Source: DATJZH01 sp035499215 (GTDB lineage: Bacteria; Actinomycetota; Actinomycetes; Streptosporangiales; Streptosporangiaceae). From it: a stretch of DNA of 16,778 nucleotides. Below the pieces are notes generated by a model. The model made no database searches. It saw nothing but the letters and a program-made list of their open reading frames with translations, and was not told where the DNA came from. Positions 14,217 to 16,778 of the stretch are shown piece by piece. A program made the position numbers and the translations under genes. The stretch spans positions 1 to 16,778 of the forward strand of contig DATJZH010000100.1 of assembly GCA_035499215.1 (NCBI GenBank), in the 5' to 3' direction. Every line of letters begins with the position of its first letter. Position 1 is the stretch's first letter.

Positions 14217-15479
14217 TTGCGTATCCGCAGGCTGTGGCTCGGAGCTGGCGCCGCTATCGTCATCGTGCTGGCCGTCGCCATCGGGGCGAATACCGCAGCG
14301 GGCCGCTCGCCGTTCTCGCATCACCGGGCCCGCCGCGCGGGGGCAGCCGCGCCGGCGGGCCCGTCGCGGCGGGCAGCGGTGAGGCACAGCGCAGCGGCGG
14401 GCAGCGGCGCCGCCGCGGGGGCGGCGGCGCCGGGCGGCGCCGGGGCGGCGGCGGTTGTCCGCAAGCTGACTGCGCGGCAGCTGGCCGGCCAGCGGGTTAT
14501 CTACAGCTACAGCGGACTGACGCCGCCGGCTAGCCTGCTCTGGCTGATCCGCCACGGCGAGGCCGCCGGAGTCATGTTCTTCTCGGGGAATGTCTCCAGC
14601 CCCGGTCAGATCGCCGCGGCGGCCGCAGAGCTTCAGCGGGCTAACGCCAGCACGCTCAATCCGGTCCGGCACCCGCTGCTGCTGATGACCGATCAGGAGG
14701 GCGGCACGGTCCGCCGCCTGCCCGGCGCGCCCTACCTGTCCGAGGAACAGACAGGCCAGTCCGCTCACCCCGCTGCGCAGGCCCGCATCGCCGGCGGCGG
14801 CGCAGCGGCCAATCTTCGCGATGCGGGGATGAACGTTAACCTGGCGCCGGTGCTCGACGTGTTCAGGGCGCCCGGCAACTTCATCGGCCAGTACGGCCGC
14901 TCCTTCAGCAGCAGCCCGCACGAGGTGGCGTATCTCGGCGCGGACTTCATCAGGGCGCAGCAGAGCGGGGGAGTGGCCGCTACCGCCAAGCACTTCCCCG
15001 GCCTGGGCGCCGCCGCGGCGCAGCAGGACACCGACGAGCGGCCGGTGACGCTCGACGTGCCGGCGAGCGAGATCCGCAGTGTCGACGAGCAGCCTTACCG
15101 GGCGGCCATCGGCGCCGGCGTCAAGCTGGTCATGGTGTCATGGGCGGTCTACCCGTCGCTGGACGCCAGCCGCCCGGCCGGCTTGTCGTCCGCGGTCGTG
15201 CAGGGCGAGCTGCGCCGGCGGCTCGGCTTCCGGGGCGTGACGATCACCGACGCGCTGAAGGCCGGCGCGCTGCGCCCCTTCGGCACCATCCGCGATCGCA
15301 GCGAACTGGCCGCGCGGGCCGGAATGGACCTGCTGCTCTGCTCCGGCCAGGCGGCCGGCGAAAGTGACCAGGCACTGGATGGGCTGGAAAGCGGCTACCG
15401 AGACGGTCAGCTGAGCCGGCCGGCTTTCCTGGCGTCCGTCATGCGGATCATCGACCTGCGCGCGGCCTTACCCGGCTAG
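14217..15479 (+). CDS. Glycoside hydrolase family 3 (NagZ/beta-N-acetylhexosaminidase-like), exported or membrane-anchored
   Basis: 420 aa from TTG 14217, chosen because GGGGGGAGG lies 10 nt upstream and the protein then starts with a signal/anchor: Arg2/Arg4/Arg5, then LWLGAGAAIVIVLAVAIGA (6-24). An upstream TTG (14136) has no ribosome site. An Ala/Gly/Pro-rich linker (27-80) leads to the GH3 TIM barrel: GVMFFSGN (118-125), LLMTDQEGGTVRRLPG (155-170), NLAPVLDV (208-215), ATAKHFPGLG (255-264) and GVTITDALKAGAL (340-352) with Asp345 as the predicted nucleophile. NagZ-type enzymes use an Asp-His pair in a DSH motif as general acid/base; here the site reads DTD (271-273), as I recall for an actinobacterial subgroup. 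The likely substrate is N-acetylglucosaminyl-muropeptide or another glycoside outside the cell. It is convergent with the DUF1918 gene. Confidence 0.87.
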   Translation: MRIRRLWLGAGAAIVIVLAVAIGANTAAGRSPFSHHRARRAGAAAPAGPSRRAAVRHSAAAGSGAAAGAAAPGGAGAAAVVRKLTARQLAGQRVIYSYSGLTPPASLLWLIRHGEAAGVMFFSGNVSSPGQIAAAAAELQRANASTLNPVRHPLLLMTDQEGGTVRRLPGAPYLSEEQTGQSAHPAAQARIAGGGAAANLRDAGMNVNLAPVLDVFRAPGNFIGQYGRSFSSSPHEVAYLGADFIRAQQSGGVAATAKHFPGLGAAAAQQDTDERPVTLDVPASEIRSVDEQPYRAAIGAGVKLVMVSWAVYPSLDASRPAGLSSAVVQGELRRRLGFRGVTITDALKAGALRPFGTIRDRSELAARAGMDLLLCSGQAAGESDQALDGLESGYRDGQLSRPAFLASVMRIIDLRAALPG

Positions 15480-15527
15480 CCCCGGCGGAAAGCGCCGTCA
15501 CGGCAGCGCCCGTCACGGCCCTGCCCG

Positions 15528-15574
15528 TTTCACGCGGTGCCAGCTTCGTGCAGCGACTCATTTCACGCAGTGCC
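15528..15574. repeat. Short direct repeat flanking the DUF1918 stop codon
   Basis: TTTCACGCGGTGCC (15528-15541) and TTTCACGCAGTGCC (15561-15574) differ at one base and have a 33-bp period. The second encodes the DUF1918 C-terminus (GHCVK on the minus strand). The first lies just past the stop, in the gap between convergent genes. Confidence 0.7.
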
Positions 15575-15839
15575 CATTCCGGCAGTATTCGGTACCGTAT
15601 CCGGGCATTGTGCTTTCGTCAGCTTCAGCGCTTCCGTCAGCCTCAGCGCTTCCGTCAGCCGGCTCGCCGGGCAGCAGGCGGGTGTAAGGCCCGGGGAAGA
15701 CCATGGCGATGTGTCCATCACTTTGCCATTTGACGACATAAGGCGGGGAACCGTCCGCATTCTGCACGCCGATGACCACGCCAGCCCGCCCGTTGTCACC
15801 ATCGGGGATCAGGCGGTCACCGACTTGTGCCTTCATCAT
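15558..15839 (-). CDS. DUF1918 domain protein with repeat-rich, Cys-containing tail
   Basis: 93 aa; ATG 15839 (followed by a second ATG) with GGAGGAGG 8 nt upstream, an excellent ribosome site. Residues 1-58 (MMKAQVGDRLIPDG...AGVVIGVQNADGSPPYVVKW...DGHIAMVFPGPYTRLLP) are a complete DUF1918 domain, a small SH3-like beta barrel common in actinobacteria and of unknown function. The tail adds a 6-residue repeat (ADGSAE twice, then ADE; 61-75) encoded by an 18-bp tandem repeat, and ends YCRNGHCVK with Cys86 and Cys91, a possible metal or redox pair. Typical members end soon after the domain. It lies 39 bp downstream of the small unknown ORF at 15879-16193 in the same direction, likely one transcript. 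Confidence 0.88.
   Translation of the reverse strand: MMKAQVGDRLIPDGDNGRAGVVIGVQNADGSPPYVVKWQSDGHIAMVFPGPYTRLLPGEPADGSAEADGSAEADESTMPGYGTEYCRNGHCVK
15624..15659. repeat. 18-bp tandem repeat inside the DUF1918 gene
   Basis: Two adjacent 18-bp units (15624-15641 and 15642-15659) read YTCAGCGCTTCCGTCAGC, differing only at the first base, with a partial unit before them (CTTTCGTCAGC). The period is 6 codons, so copy number could change without a frameshift. They encode the ADGSAE tail. Confidence 0.85.
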
Positions 15840-15878
15840 GATCGTGGCCTCCTCCGCGGGGCCAGTACTGGGATCCGA

Positions 15879-16193
15879 CTACTGCAGCAAATTCAGTCTT
15901 CTGCGCTGGTCCTTCCGCACGCAGGGGCGTAGGTCCCCTCGATCGGGGTCGTCGTGCTCAAAGATCGGAACTGGCGTGACTCTGCGCGGCGGCAGGAGCG
16001 CGATGACATCGTCGGAGGCTGCGCTGACAGGGTGCCAGACCCGCCACGAGGACCCCAGACAGCCCCGCGGCGCAGCGGATATCCCGTCTGGCGACGGTGG
16101 GTCCGGCAGCTCAGAGCCGTTGAGCTGTCCGTCTCCCGCTCTGTGCTCCCGCGTCAGCTCCGGGCGGCTTGTTCGCCGGCAGTACCCGGTCAT
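15879..16193 (-). CDS. Small protein of unknown function upstream of DUF1918
   Basis: 104 aa; no family recognised. Support for coding: an ATG at 16193 with a perfect AGGAGG 8 nt upstream, and co-directional placement 39 bp ahead of the DUF1918 gene. Against: third-position GC looks lower than in neighbouring genes, and composition is Arg/Pro-rich with no clear domain. Visible features are a polar N-terminal half, SSWRVWHPVSAASDDVIALLPP (48-69) as the most protein-like hydrophobic stretch, VPIFEHDD (75-82), and a basic end (VRKDQRRR). No signal peptide or membrane helix. Overlapping plus-strand frames look like shadows. It could be a young or degenerate gene. Confidence 0.4.
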   Translation of the reverse strand: MTGYCRRTSRPELTREHRAGDGQLNGSELPDPPSPDGISAAPRGCLGSSWRVWHPVSAASDDVIALLPPRRVTPVPIFEHDDPDRGDLRPCVRKDQRRRLNLLQ

Positions 16194-16427
16194 CTGGCGG
16201 TCCTCCTGGCGGGCGCCAGTCCTGAGCCTCGCTTACGCGGCCGTGACCCCGGCAGGGACGTCGGGCCTGCTGTGCGGGGACTTTCGGCATGCTCCCGCAG
16301 ACAATGGCCCCCTACCTGTGCGGGGTGCGACCGGCGATGATTTCATTGTGCCCCGGTGCCTGCGGGGTCGACCGCCGGCCTGGCCGCAGGCTGCGGAGTG
16401 GTCAGCCTGACTGGAAGCGAGAAATCA
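16194..16427. other. Divergent intergenic region before the P-II gene
   Basis: 234 bp with no gene supported. It should contain the P-II promoter on the plus strand and that of the small ORF/DUF1918 pair on the minus strand. CTGTGCGGGG occurs twice (about 16269 and 16316). No GlnR-like box or clear -35/-10 pair was found by eye. Confidence 0.35.
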
Positions 16428-16766
16428 ATGAGATTGATCACCGCGATCGTCCAGCCGGACAAGCTCGACGAGGTGATGGAAGCCCTGGTCGAACAGGGAG
16501 CCCGCGGGATGACCGCCACCGAGGTCCGTGGCTTCGGTCAGCAGTACGGCCATATCGATCTGAAGGGCACGGAAAGCTACAGCTCGGCACTGCTGCCCAA
16601 GGTTCGGCTGGAGATCGTCGTGCCGAGCCAGACAGCCGAGGCCGTGCTGGGCGCTCTGGTCAAGTCCGCCCGCACAGGCGCGCTCGGCGACGGCAAGCTC
16701 TGGGTCACTCCCGTGGACACCGTGGTGCGGGTGCGCACCGGCGAACGGGACAACGACGCAGTCTGA
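16428..16766 (+). CDS. P-II family signal protein (GlnB/GlnK-like) with divergent T-loop
   Basis: 112 aa, full length for the family. The ATG at 16428 gives the standard MRLITAIVQPDKLDEV start and has GGAAGCGAG upstream; the open frame back to 16356 is not needed. P-II trimers sense ATP/ADP and 2-oxoglutarate and bind targets through the T-loop. Seen: TEVRGFGQQYGH (31-42), T-loop with Tyr51 at the classical modification site but flanked by ESYSS instead of the usual AEY.VDF, LPKVRLEIVV (56-65), the B-loop TGALGDGKLWV (residues ~82-92) with the nucleotide-binding GDGK, and the C-loop VRVRTGE. Tyr51 is retained, so adenylylation or uridylylation remains possible. No amtB or glnD is present on the upstream side; a partner may lie beyond the right edge. 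Nitrogen control is the family default, but the altered T-loop suggests another target. Confidence 0.92.
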   Translation: MRLITAIVQPDKLDEVMEALVEQGARGMTATEVRGFGQQYGHIDLKGTESYSSALLPKVRLEIVVPSQTAEAVLGALVKSARTGALGDGKLWVTPVDTVVRVRTGERDNDAV

Positions 16767-16778
16767 GGGCTCAAGCCG

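Noticed and set aside
13930..14533. Pro/Gly/Arg-rich plus-strand frames upstream of and overlapping the GH3 start
   Set aside because: Composition reflects the GC-rich repeats; no ribosome site, no domain, and they run antiphase into the GH3 gene.
15772..16410. 212-codon plus-strand frame, and the 128-codon frame at 15954-16340
   Set aside because: They run through the DUF1918 start and the small minus-strand ORF, have no ribosome site and no recognisable domain; treated as shadows.

Overview
The window is 16.8 kb of very GC-rich DNA. GTG and TTG starts are common and most genes have strong G/C at the third codon position. The gene families present (actinobacterial PAC2-domain protein, DUF1918, CanA-type beta-carbonic anhydrase, COG3559-type ABC exporter, DHA2 drug exporter, actinobacterial GH3) point to a soil-type high-GC actinomycete. 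The genus cannot be fixed from the sequence. There is no tRNA, rRNA, CRISPR array, transposase or phage gene, so this looks like ordinary chromosome with several accessory cassettes.

Layout. (1) 1-2268, minus strand: an IspH/LytB-like iron-sulfur protein followed by a methylenetetrahydrofolate reductase family gene that runs off the left edge. (2) 2571-3059: a small beta-carbonic anhydrase, divergent from (1) and convergent with a PAC2-family gene (3117-4043, minus). A 20-bp tandem triplication spans the PAC2 stop codon. (3) 4162-7279: a GbsR/MarR-type regulator divergent from a two-gene ABC exporter. The ATPase and permease overlap by GTGA, and an inverted repeat sits in the divergent promoter. 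(4) 7483-9995: a coupled pair, a leaderless M15/DUF5715-like zinc-peptidase-fold protein and an asparagine-synthetase-type amidotransferase, behind an inverted repeat. (5) 10022-12157: a YdeI/OmpD-associated family protein divergent from a 14-helix DHA2 MFS exporter. (6) 12279-13703, minus: a selenium-binding-protein/methanethiol-oxidase homologue with a histidine-rich N-terminus. (7) 13704-14216: a structured 513-bp intergenic region with competing inverted repeats, a perfect palindrome and a terminator-like hairpin with a T-run, followed by a membrane-anchored or secreted GH3 beta-N-acetylhexosaminidase-like protein. (8) 15558-16193, minus: a DUF1918 protein with a repeat tail, preceded by a small unknown ORF with a perfect Shine-Dalgarno. 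(9) 16428-16766: a P-II signalling protein with a divergent T-loop.

Working together. The regulator/ABC exporter and the MFS exporter are defence or export modules. The M15-like/AsnB-like pair could act on a peptide or peptidoglycan precursor. The most unusual protein is the IspH-like one: it keeps the three cluster cysteines but has lost most substrate-binding and catalytic residues known from IspH, and it carries an extra N-terminal region of about 120 residues. Its pairing with an MTHFR-family flavoprotein suggests a redox role other than isoprenoid synthesis. Family assignments and residue comparisons come from memory of the families; no database search was run.
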